Positions 1 through 11,913 of a stretch of 64,000 nt of DNA are shown here, piece by piece (position 1 is the first letter of the stretch; every line of letters begins with the position of its first letter). The DNA comes from Immersiella caudata (Eukaryota > Ascomycota > Sordariomycetes > Sordariales > Lasiosphaeriaceae), in the NCBI GenBank assembly GCA_030512335.1, contig JAULSU010000001.1:1116001-1180000 (forward strand), read 5' to 3'. The notes under the pieces were generated by a model. That model saw only the letters and a list, made by a program, of their open reading frames with translations, made no database searches and was not told the origin of the DNA. Made by a program: the position numbers and the translations under genes.

Positions 1-3000
1 GTCATGAGCCATTTTTACGTACTCACTTCTACTCGCCATCAGTCAATCAGTGTCACTCTTCACATATCAGATATGACGACCTGATGCAGCGCGCAACTCT
101 CTGCAACTCTTTCGAAAATAGAGACAGACAGATAGTGTTGTCTCCCCAGCTAGAGGTACACCCCCTCCCCCATCCAGATTCTCGAAAACGCGCAGCAAGA
201 AATGCCAGCCGAGCGCATATATCACGTAAAGACTTCCCGTGTCTCGAGCTGACGCAGCCGCCGGACCGATATCACGACACAACAGTGGATAGCGAACGAG
301 CAGCACGCAACGTAACGCTAACGACACGACGACGATCAAGGGTCCATCCGCTAGCCTGGCCGCCCGCTTAGCCCATCAAATGATGGGAAGGCCCGCTCCC
401 GCCCGCTATGGGGCCCATCACATCGCTATCTGCCTGCCCGCCCCATCGAGTCGACAGTAGGTCGCACGGGTGGAAACGGGGTTAGGAATCAAAGTTAGCT
501 AGCCAACCAGCGTCAAGGGAGGGAAAGGGTGTGTTGAGTCTTTGAAGCTAGGGAATGCCGGTTGCGTCTCCCCTGGTGTGATAGCGACATGATCCCTACT
601 CCAAAGGCCGTGTGATTGCGGTTGCAGATGGGATGGGGGGCGTGGACGAGCCGTTCGATCCATCATGAAGTCCAGGCTACGCCTCGTGGGTCGTTGGAGA
701 AGAAAGCGAAAAAGAAACGAGAAAACGCGAGACGAGCGGGGCTCAACGATTGTGGCCGACAGGAAAACGCTGGCTGGCTGCTCTCCACCAACCCCTCCCG
801 GGGGATACGTGAGCTCTGTGGACAAGGGGTCGGCCCAACCAGGGTTGAGCAGGCGTCATCACTGTGCTGCGCCGACGGCTTGACACTGGGATGAATCAGC
901 GGCACTTGCACAAGAGGGAACTCCAGAGCGGATTGTGCCTTTCGAACGACATCCGTATCTCGAAGGGATGGAAGGCAAGCCTTTATACCGGCGGAGGCAA
1001 GCGAGCGCGATAGACGACGGGTTTGAAGGGGCGAGCCCTTGGTCCGGCAAGCGCCTCCGTCTTCCGCAACGGAGTGGGCGACAGAGGTGGCCCCCTGGTG
1101 TCACACACCCCAGCGAAGAAGGCTTCCCCAACCTCCACGTCGCTCGGCCCTTGGTTCCGCTCTCCGCACTCGAAGACTAAACAACGTACCTCGCTGTACT
1201 CTTCAAGTCACCCCTCCGTGTGCCGCCCCGACCCCCAACTGTGATGCACATCACAGCCGGCAAGGGGCTGCCGACGAGACCTGGAGGGAGGCCTAGGCCC
1301 TCTCCAAAGAGCGGGGTACCTCTGTTGAGAGAATTGAAACAGGCAACGACGTCGAGGCCTGTCGTGGGTGCGCTGTTTGAGTGGAGGAGGTGATCGCGGC
1401 GCAGCGGAGATCCGGAGGACGAGGAAGACCAGGCGCTGAGGGGAATTCGGTGCAGATCCAGGCTGATGCGCCGAGTGCTGAGGAGCACGGGGACAACAGA
1501 AGGTGCTGGACCCTTCGAAATGATGGCGCTGCGGGCCAACCAGAAGGCATAGACGGGTCATTGCCAGGATTTGGCAACTCCCCGCGACGCTGGGAAGCCT
1601 GTGGTTTGTCAGATGATTGTCTCCATGAGGTAAGGAGAGGTCTTGGGGGGGCAAAGATTCCCCAGCTTGTCCGTCATCTTTCAGGCCATGGGACCCAGCT
1701 GTGCAACGGGAAGGAAGACCCTTCGCCACGCACACGCTGACTGAGGACGAAGGGCTCGTCCAGTCGCTGTCTGGGCGTCGGAGTGTCCCGAGGAGGTGGC
1801 TCTCGGCGACAGAACTGAACTGAGAGGGGAGAGAGGAAGAAAGACGCGGCGGCGGGCCGTTGGCGTCATGTGCCGATGGACGCTTCCGACAGGCACTTGC
1901 CACGGGGCGGGCACACAGAAACAGAGACAGCGATAAGGCAAGCTGGACGACACGAGGCCGTTGTCGGCATCAGCTTATCTCCTCGACTTTTACCCCCCCC
2001 CCCCCCCCCCTTCCTGGATGATGGACGTATCACCGAGCTTGGACTCACGGGAGGAAGCTGAAGAGGGCCCTTCCGTCCACCGCTCCCAACGACACGGTGG
2101 TTGGCCGGAAGACAGGGAAAGGGGCGAAATCAAGGCCTTCACGGCAGCTCGCCGACAATGATTCGATGACGGGGTTGCGGGTTTGGCGGGAAAGGCTTGG
2201 TCACTCGATGGGCAGAACCTTGACCGCCAGTCAGTAAGTCGGCCAGGGCACAAGCAAATTCGGCGGTGTCCTGAATTGTTGCGCCCAGTCGACTCGTGCC
2301 GGAAGTTTGGCTCAACAAGCCTGGCCCGCTCTCGGGGTCCTGCCCGCCCTTTTCAACCGACACAGCTCACCGGTCCTCAGCATAGACGTCAACGTGGGCG
2401 ATTCGGGACGCAGTGAGCACCCGTCCACCGTGTCTGGGAGGCCAGCCCTCTTCCGGGCGCCGAGCGGTGTCAGCGGTCCAGCGTCGCGAGCCTTCCACGC
2501 CCTCCACGCATTCGGAGCCCTCGGATTCGCTGCCCTGAGTTCCGCCTGCATTAGCCAGCTTGGGGACAACGCACCGGTGCCGTAACCGCCATGCACCCAA
2601 GCCTCCAGGGCCAAACGCAGCATGCGGGACAACCGCGTCATGATCGGAGTGCGTTACAGCAGGGAAAAGGATAAGAAAAAATTTTCCTCCTCGCTCCTCA
2701 CCGGCTGCCAGGCGTCGGCCGTTTCGCCTGTGACGTTTCCACTCTGGGTGCCGGGTCGAAGGGCATGCAGTTTATCCAGAAACATGCCTCATTCGTCGCA
2801 GAAGGGCCCGCGATGCGCATCATCCAGCAGATCGACCATAGCTTATGCCGGAAGCTCTCGCCTGCTTCCCCGAGGCATACCCTCCCGCTCGAGCCGCTCC
2901 CGAAATATGACTTTTCGCCCGTGGGTTGCGTGGGTTGGGTGGCATTACAGCGAAAGACGCTTCGCCTGGATGCTGCCCGACGCACAAGCGAGTGGTGTTG

Positions 3001-6000
3001 TTGCCTCTGGCCCGCACTGCGGAAAGATGGCCACCCAACCTTGCCCACCAACCCCCGTCGGAGCCCATGTCCCTAGGCCCGGCTGCCCTATGACGGCACT
3101 GGTAGAGCGGCCTGTGTCGTACTTGTGTTCCTGGCAACAGCAGGTGTGGGTGGATGGCACAGAGAGCGGCATTACGTGCAGGCACACGAGAAAAAGACAA
3201 CAGAGAGAGTGAGCCACTCGCCCGCAACCCATCGCACGTCGCAGCGAAGCCAAAATCGGACAACACCTTTTGTGCCGTCAACAGATGGAGCGCGTTAGTC
3301 TTCGTTCCGTTGCTGCTTATCCCGCCGAATTTGTAGCTGTCCCGCGGTGCAAAACTTGGCTAACATCTGACCCCCAAGTGCAGCATGCTAGGTTGACCTC
3401 CGGGTGGCAGGGGTGAGAATCATTACGGTAGAATTGCGGGTGACAGGGTACTCTGATGCCGCCACGACCAGCTGCAGGAGCGCCGATTGTGAAGACTCTG
3501 CTTGAGTTGGCAGCTTCTCAAAAATCTTTCGTCTGAGACAGCATTGTGATAACTGTGCAATGAGTGGTCGCCGCGGCAAATTTCTTCTCGCATCTCGCAT
3601 GCCCACAAGCCTCCTCGCCAGACACCCCGTCGGCAGCTGTTCCATGTGGCTGAAAGCACCTGTGACGTGACGTTTGCGCGCGGCTCTCTGAGGCCATGCA
3701 AAAGTGGTGTGGGGACCAGGAACCCCCGGAGGCCCTGGATTTCGCGCTTGGCTGAGTTCGGTAACCATGGTTGAGGAGGAAGGGACGGAGATGGTTCGAT
3801 ATAGGTAGGTGATGAGGTTGACGATATTCCGCCGGGAAATACGACGGTGCGCCCACTAGGGCGAGGCCATGGGCCACAGAGCAGGTACACCACGCTGCAG
3901 AATCCCACGACAACCCAATTCGCAGCCAGTTCATCGTGCTGTCCGGGTTTAACTGTGGCCGAACCAAACAAGGGGGAGAGCGGTGACTGTTGGCGGTATT
4001 TACCTGCACGCATTTTCCCAAAGGAGATATCTTCCATAGTTCCTTCGGGAAAACTCAAAGTCGTTCTCAGAGCCCCGCCATCGAGGTTTCACGTCTTCTG
4101 TCTCCGAGCCTTCTCGTCGACGGCCCATTTGGACCCCAGGGCCGCAAATTAGTCGGACGGTTGATCTTCTGGAATGCAACGATTGTTTCGTTGGCCTTCG
4201 ATTCCGACCAACTATAAAGCTTGCTACAGCTTGAAAAGAGATCCCGGGTGAGCTGGAACATTTCTAGCCGTGGCATCCAGCGTCGACCGGATCTGCTTCA
4301 GCTCGTTGAAACGCTCCCTAAAGCCCACCAACTGGATCTTCAACTAACTAGCAGTTGAAGATAGAAATGCAAAGCACGTTCGGCGCGCGCTAAGAAGTCT
4401 GTTCAAAGCCAGCATCCCGTTGACGCAAAATGTGCGCATCTCGGTACCAATTTCCAAAGCTGTCTCTTGGCTTGTCGAGATTTGTGACCCCGCTTCCGCC
4501 ATGGCGAGACAACAAGCCAGCCGTTGGTTCAAGGGCTCTCGCACGGGCCATTGGATGCTGGCGATTCCTCTGCCGTGCTTGCGAATGGGGGATTTGGGTG
4601 TTCAGAGTCCAGAAGTAGAGGTGCGGGCTACAAAAACTACAGTTTTGTTGAACCAGCGGTCTGCGACTTCGGCATTTCTCATGTGGCTGAAAACGAAGTG
4701 ACGACGTCCCATATCGGAACGTTTGAGAGCGCAGTAGCTATTTCCTGGAAGCTTTGCTTGAGCAACTGATCAGGCCTCCCCGTGATTCGGTCGCACAGGT
4801 CCTGTGGGAATGGGGACAAAAGCTTTGTTCCCGAGCCTGGCGATAAATAATCATATGGCAACAGGCCGCCTTAGCCTCCCTGGTGGGCGCGGCAAGACAG
4901 TAGCTAGATGACATGTCAACTCTGAAACCGTGTAGCGGGTGGTGGTTCAACATCCACAGCTCGATGTTGCGGGACGATCCTTGGCGCGTGGGTGCTCCGC
5001 ACACCAACTTCGAAGCGCGCCCTCCACATACCGCACTAGGGGGGTGCGTCCCAAGATGCCGCAGGGTGTTTTGGCGTTCGATATCCAAATATGTACAAGA
5101 GATAAGCTCCCTATGCCAGACATGTCAGCCAGTGCTCGACAATGGGGCTGTTGGTTGGCATTGGGCGTGGCGGCAGCCAAAGTTCCCTTCTCCGCGAACG
5201 GCGCTTTCAGAGTCGCGCTTGCTTGCTCCCGCAGCGGCCGGCCGGCCTTCCGTGATGTTCCGTTTTGCTACTGTCGATGCAACAGCGGCCCCGGGCCTAC
5301 CGCCCCCATCTTAAGCGCGACACACGCACCAGAGGTGCCGAGAGGAAGTCACTCTGCGGCAGCGGAACTGTTTCTCGACGTCGTGCATCGTGACTCCCAA
5401 GCCCGATGGGTGCAGAATCGAAAACAAAGCGGGTCGGCAAGTCTTTAGTGGCGGTAACGGCTCACCCGTCATGCGGCTGACAAGAGCTTCAAGCCCAGTG
5501 ATAGCACACGACGTCAGTCGCAGCATGGTAACGGGGCTGATGGACGAAGGTGCAATCCGAGTACTTGCTGGCGCACCCAGCGTTATCAACAATTCGTGCT
5601 TGGTCCATTCTGTCTAGTCTGAGGGAGCAACGTCTTTCAACGAGGACTGGTTTACTTTGAGGTGGAATGCAGGGGTCGGCTTGAAGTTGGTGATATGGTC
5701 AGATTTGTGCAGGCTCCCTGAACTCTTCTCAGTGCGAGGGTGGGGAGGGGCGGAGGAATCCGACAGTTGTGACTTGCGGGAAGGCGTAAAAAGGCAAGCA
5801 GGAGTCGAGGGGCGAGCGCAACGCGTTGGCAGCCAGTCTGGACGTGGGCTTGGCTTTGACTGAGGGTGTGACTGCCCGGCGGGGCCCGGCCCGAAGCTTT
5901 TGTGGTCCGCAAGTCCCTCACATCGGCCTCCGGTCGCGAGATGAGACCGTTCCGCAACCCCCGTCGGGACCATACAGGCATTCGACTAACGAGCTCAGCG

Positions 6001-9000
6001 GCGACGCCGCCCCCAGCGGGCTCTCACAGTGCCGAGATGTGTTCCTCTGACGGCCGGGAAGTTGTGCGATCTGTCTCCTGAAAGACTTGGTGAGGCCACC
6101 GTCGAATGAAGGGCGTGGGAGCGACCCTCCCAAAATTGGGCCGCACTCCCCGACAGCCAGTGGCGTCTTCTCGCCGCGTCCGCCACAAGGCTCAGCTCGC
6201 TCGTCAATGGAACGACCACAAGAGGATACTGCGTTATGTGTGTGATTGCATGCTTGATTATGTAGGTCATTTGCAAGGGATGCTGAAAATTTCCCCTCTC
6301 ATCTCGACGCAGGCTGCGGGATGCGGGCTGCAGGACAGCTTGGTTTCAGAGGCCGAGATATCGGCATGGAAGGTGCATCCAGGAGCTGGCCGGTTGGTTC
6401 TGGAACGAGGGCATTGCCAATGCCAGCATGATGCCAATGCCGCTGCGCGAATCACGATGTGCGCGTAAAAAGTCGGTAGTGCTCTTCGGGTGTGTTTTGA
6501 GGCTGCTTCGACAGGCGGCGGGAGAGCTTGGACCTTCCGCCATCGCCGTTGTCAAGTCGTTCGTCCAAGACCGCGCGGAGTTTGGTTCTGCTCGGATCAC
6601 CAACACGGCCCCTCTTCTCAGCCGGGAGCGGGGGCAGCGCCCAAACAGAACAGGGCGCTTCGGGCGATATTCCCGCTTGGCCCCCATAGCCGCGGACCGG
6701 GCAAGGGTCTCACCGAGCCTGGGCCTTGCCTTCTCGCTCGCAACTACTTCAGCGACCCCGTCCTCACCGAGCTCTCGCTACTTGTCCCGGCGAGCCAGGA
6801 AGGAACAGGAATTTTTCGCAGTGCATACCAGCAGCAAACGTCGCCTCGTGCATGCTGCGCGAGCAGTGGCTTCTTGATTCGCTGGTGAGACTTATCCGCG
6901 CCATCCAGACGTTTTCTCGAAAGGGGTGCGAGATACGGTAGAGCTCGAAGCCGGACGCCTGTCCAGGCGTGGTGTACCTGCATCAAGAGCCGACCATGGT
7001 GCGGCCCCAACCCGCGGCGGTTCAATATCCCTTACCAAATGGGATGGTTGGGCGGATGGCCATATCGAAGGCTGCGACCACGGAAATTTCGATGGCCACG
7101 CAGCAAGCCTGCCACCTCGAGACCATCCCGCGTCGAGGTCCTGACGATTAACTCTCTTGCCGTCCGTGTGCCTGCGGACGGTCCACAAAGAATTGGCAAC
7201 GTCGGCAGAGCATTGGCTCACCAGCCTCACATCTCTGGTTTCCGTGTCCGAACAACTTTCTTGCGCGGCCACCCCACGTCCAAATCCGTCTCCCAAGAAC
7301 GGAGACACGGGAAACCGTTTTGTAGCATTGCTCGTGTGGGCCCCGTCTCCAAGTCTGGCGATTGTGCTCCCCACATCCCCCTCCCATCATATAGCGTCTC
7401 AATGGCAGGTCGCGAACACCACCTGGCCGCGAGAGAGCCACCATCCGGTCCTTTGATCGGCGGTAGAAAGAAATAGACCGATGACCGAGGTGCGCAGGCC
7501 CTCAGCTCAGGGTTCATGGGCGGGTTTCAAGTTGCTTCGAGGCTGGACTCCTTCTGCCGGGTGTTTGTGTTGCAGCCTCGCCAGCAGCTAAGACCAGAAC
7601 GTGTGGCGTGTGGGACGATAACGGGAATGCTAACAGCCGAGTACTGGCCGAATACTGGCTCCGCTACCGTCTCCGCCAAACGTGCCGCTGCTGATGGCCG
7701 TTGGCTGCGCTCCCCACTGGCGCCAGTGCAGCGTAGCGCTACAACGGGCAATCCACAGGCCCGCAAGTGACCGACAAGCCCGCTGCTTGGCTATGTGTCT
7801 CCATCGTGAGCCGACTCGGTGAGATTGCCGAGGAGAGATCCGCAAAAGGCCGTTTGAGACTAGGAGGACTTTCCGAGAGGGCCGGAGCTCGATCAATACC
7901 GATTCCTCCCAGCCGTCGAGGAGCAAGCCTTGTCGCAGCTGAGCGGGCGAGGCGCGGGCAGGCGAGTGGCCCACCTACTGTGCGCTGGCCAATTGACCAA
8001 CAGCAGGCCGTGGGCTGCCCTGGCCGTGTGATACCTTTCGCCGCCACCGGGACCCGCGTCAGTAGTTATCCAGCTGCTCCCGTCACGGGCCGCCATGGCT
8101 GGGTTACGGCCATGATCAAGCAGGCTCGAACGATCTTTCGGTTCGGTCTGGCCCGCTCATGGCGCGTCGATCGATCACAACTCTTTGCTTCTGGCGCCAG
8201 GCTCGCGATAGCAGGCCGCAGGTAACATGTAGCCGTCTCCCTTCGACTGTGGACTCTGGACTGCCCTGTGCACCGGCAAAGATAGGCGGCAGGATAGACA
8301 GATCTGCTGTTGCTGCTACCGCAGCGGGTAGAATGTCGTTGGCTACTCAGGGCTCACTGTGGGCATTTCTTGTACGGCCGGAGTACCATCGAGTACCTCA
8401 ACGAAGGACATGCATTCTTTGAGAGGCAGTGGGTCACCCAAGCCTACTCCGCACAGTCTGGCGGGGCCATGTTAAAGCCTCATAACTGGGGAGCAGCCAG
8501 TCGTTCCGTGCACTTTTGGCGGGGTTAGCGGATCTCCTGCAGCGCGCTTGTGGCCAGACTCCAAAAACTGCCTTGGCTGCGTTTTTCTCCAAAGGCAACT
8601 CCCATGTGCTCCAAACCTACTCACAGCGCTGAGGATAGGAAACCACACGAGGGGGCCTTGAAAGCACCGGAGACGGGACGGTACTCGAGCCGCCCTCGGC
8701 AGTGGCGTTTACTTTGGTGAGAACGATTTGTTCCTCTGTTTCGAATCCTCAACAAAACTTCAAAACGCAAAGAGAGAGATGAATGGCATTGGGCGGATGG
8801 GTCACGTCAACCGTGTGGTGGCTTCCATTCCGTTTTCACATCTGCGAAAACAGTGGAAGGTGCTCCTGACGTGCTCGCCTTGCTGCACGCCCCTCCATAA
8901 TGCATCTCTCGAGGGGCCCTGACCCCTGCCCACTCTTACAGACACCCCTCTTCTCGATGCGAACAGGGCCCCCAGACGTGAACATGGGACAAACGACCAG

Positions 9001-9500
9001 GAGGTACCTACTGTACCCGTTCCTCGCCGGGGTTTCCACCTTTCCACCTTCGCACATTTTGTCCTTCAAGGTCCGCGGCCAGAAAATGAAAGGAGCTTGT
9101 CGAAGCAGCAGCTACTGCGTAGAGCACCTGCAGCTGCTGGACGGAGGAGGGTACCTTTAAGATTGGCCCTCCATCCAATCCACCTTCGCCAACGACCAGC
9201 ATCGTGGGTACTTGTACCTCCGGTGCTGCGCCAGCGCAAGCCGACAACGCGGTACTGGTACGTCTCTCGTCTCGCTTTCCCAAGCAAAGGCCCAGCGGTC
9301 TTTGGCATTCTATTTTCTCCTCTTGCAGTTCGCAAGCATTGTCATTCGTTCAGACCGAAGCGGGAGCTCCAGCACATCGCGCAAGACGCTGCGGGCGTGG
9401 AGGTTGTGTTGTGGGCCGCGAGTGTGTGGCCCTGCTCGCTTCCATGGACAATGTCAATCGCGGGTGGCTTCGACTGCTACCTCTCATGCTTCCCACGGCT
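1..9500. other. Gene-poor region, no supportable gene
   Basis: I see no ORF with a recognisable domain, no credible exon chain, no tRNA and no transposon remnant on either strand. ORFs are short, overlap in all frames and have the Pro/Arg/Ser-rich composition expected of random GC-rich DNA. Base composition is mixed rather than AT-rich, so it does not look like heavily RIP-mutated repeat DNA. A run of 18 C lies at 1993-2010. The right end runs into the promoter of the polysaccharide synthase. It could hold non-coding RNAs or distant regulatory sequence, which cannot be judged from sequence alone. Confidence 0.6.
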
Positions 9501-9507
9501 ATCTGCC

Positions 9508-9514
9508 TATATAT
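9508..9514 (+). promoter_or_regulatory. Candidate TATA box of the polysaccharide synthase
   Basis: TATATAT is followed at once by a long pyrimidine-rich stretch (CTCCCTCCCC and similar) that continues to the ATG at 10257. That is a common layout of a fungal core promoter plus CT-rich leader. It implies a 5' UTR of roughly 700 nt. A run of 11 C lies at 10056-10066 within the leader. Assignment is inference from position and composition. Confidence 0.35.
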
Positions 9515-10256
9515 CCTGGCTCTCCCTCCCCTTCCCGTCGAGTCTAGAACATAAAACAGCTCTACAGCCTTGTTTCTTTTTGTCATTGATGTTCCAAGAG
9601 GCCAATTGGTCTTTGCAATGGCTTTCTTTCCTTAACACCTCCGTCTTCTGTGCATTTTCTCCGCGAACTCGCCAAAGCCAGCTCCCCCAAAGTTACCACG
9701 AGGTCTCCTTGTGCCGGTCGTTTTGTCGATTTCTGCGCCGTCTTCGATCGAGGTCGAACGGCCAGACATCCACTCCGAGGACGCCAGCTTCATCACGACC
9801 CGACCTTTACCCATCGAGGCCCCCTACCCTCCGAGCAGGAGTAGCTTCGTTCAGTGACTCCCGTCTAAGCGAACCATTCGCCACCAACGCATCCCCTCTT
9901 CAACAACACCTTCTCTCTTTCCCTCCCTGTTCCCTGCTGCCCGTGGACCTCTACCCCCACCAGTTTGGTCTCCTCTCTCCTAGGGACGCTTCGGTGCTGT
10001 CGTTCGGCTACTTCACCCGCTTTCGTCTCCACAGCCGCTCCGCTCACCCGCGGTTCCCCCCCCCCCGCCAAAGCAGCAGCATCACCATATCTCTATCTAT
10101 CGCAAATACCCCTCTTCAAGAGCCCGGTCTTCCGATCCGCATAAGTGGCAAAGTCAGGCATACACAAAATACAGTGTCTAGAGATCCCGTTGCTCCTTCA
10201 CGCTTGGCAGCAAGACATCAAACACGGTCAAACTGCCTCACCTGTCCAGCTTCAAC

Positions 10257-11913
10257 ATGGCTGGCTTAATGGATATTGTAATTCAGAGGCTGGACTTCCT
10301 CTGGTCCGTGAAGTTCTGGGCGATTTTCCATACAACTTTCTGGTATGCTTCTACCTCCCTGGATGTTACCCCCCTGTTGCTAATACTTCCGTAGGATTTA
10401 CCGCTACCTGCGGCTCATCGTCCACTGCATAAGTCATTGGACGTACAAGTCTGTCACACCGCGGGACGAGAAGCCCAAGTATACCTCCGACGATGTCACT
10501 GTCATCATCCCAACTATTCACAACCACTTTCAGGACCTCCGCGACTCTCTCCAGAGTATTTTGGCATGTCGCCCCGCCAAATTGATTCTGGTAACGACCT
10601 ATAACAAGCACGAAGCTTTGGAGCAGATGGCTGAGACGCTGCGGTCTTCGGGCAGTGGTCACCCCACCGCTATTGAAGTTCTCCATGTCGACAAGGCGAA
10701 CAAGCGACTCCAGGTATGCAAGGCGCTCGAGGAGGACCATGTCAAGACGCCCATCACGATCATGGCAGATGATGACGTGGAATGGCCCGTGACGTTGATG
10801 CCCTGGATCCTAGCTCCCTTTGAGGACGATAAGATGGGAGGAGTCGGCACATGCCAGCGGGTGAAGCGCGTTGGTGGCGACCTTCAAACCCGCCTCTACA
10901 ACTGGCTCGGCGCAGCTTACATCGAACGACGAAACTTCGAGATTTCGGCCACCCACAACATTGATGGCGGCACCTCCTGCATGTCTGGCCGGACCGGTGC
11001 CTATCGCACGGAGATTCTCAAAAGTTATGACTTCCTGGGCGGTTTTAAGAACGAGAAGTGGGGCAAGTACATACTCAACGCCGACGACGACAACTTTGTT
11101 ACCCGTTGGCTAGTTGCAAATCAATGGAAGACCTGGGTTCAGTACGATCCCAAGTGCGAGATTGAGACAACTTTGGAGACTAGCACTAAATTTCTTTACC
11201 AGTGCTCGCGCTGGGCAAGAAGCAACTGGAGGAGCAACTGGACCAGTCTCGTTCACGAGCGATACGTGCTTACGTGCGTGCCCCCAGCATTCTTCCCATT
11301 CTTCACGTCAGCCCCAGCTAACACATCTTTAATAGTCAGCAGCCATGGTGCACGTACGCCCTGCATCTCGCAACTTTCACTTCGTTGGCATTTATTACCG
11401 ACCCCCTGATGCTGCTCTCTTGCTGGTGGGCCACGGAGAACTGGGAGTTCAAGGACCGGTACACGCTATTGGCCGCCGAGATCATCTTCATGTTTTGCTT
11501 CACCAAGGTCGTGAAGCTCGTAGGTCTCTTCCGCAAGAACCCAAGCGATATCGTCTACCTGCCAGTATCCATCATTTTTGGCTACTTTCATGGCTTGGTC
11601 AAGCTATATGCGCTTTTCACTCTCAAACATGTAAGCCTCTTCTCCGGCATCGCCGTAAAACCTTCTTCTAACAACGGCGCAGACTTCGTGGGGCAGCCGT
11701 GCAGACGGTGACGAGCACAACCAATTCAGACTGCAAGAGAAGCCGCCTCGCAACCCGACTATGAACACGCCGGCAGGCCCGGACATGCCAGACTCGATTC
11801 TTTATGCTCTTAGCTCGCAAACGCGCCGCGTGACTATCTCGACGCAGAAGCACGAGCCCAATGGGTGTACCGACAATCGGAAGCCCATCACAGTTAGGGG
11901 TTCGGTCTCCTGA
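10257..11913 (+). CDS. cps1: Cps1-type polysaccharide synthase (GT2 glycosyltransferase)
   Basis: Membrane-bound processive glycosyltransferase of the Cps1/hyaluronan-synthase-like GT2 family, expected at the plasma membrane making a cell-wall or capsule polysaccharide. Exons 10257-10342, 10395-11273, 11336-11630 and 11683-11913 join in frame to 496 aa. All introns are GT-AG, 52, 62 and 52 nt. Visible: an N-terminal hydrophobic segment (FLWSVKFWAIFHTTFW), a GT-A core with the acidic motif ADDD near residue 154, NADDD near 257-261, and the QxxRW-type motif QCSRW at about 298-302. Membrane segments follow (residues about 335-430), then a short hydrophilic tail. The ATG is the only one giving the N-terminal membrane segment and is preceded by TTCAAC. 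The sugar product cannot be read from sequence. Fungal homologues are described as cell-wall polysaccharide synthases. Confidence 0.9.

Noticed and set aside
1208..1903. 231-codon minus-strand ORF
   Set aside because: Ser/Pro/His-rich random-looking translation, with overlapping ORFs of similar size in other frames and no start or intron context.
9097..10269. 390-codon plus-strand ORF ahead of the polysaccharide synthase
   Set aside because: It crosses the presumed TATA box and CT-rich leader, has random Pro/Arg/Ser composition, no domain, and overlaps the synthase start in another frame.
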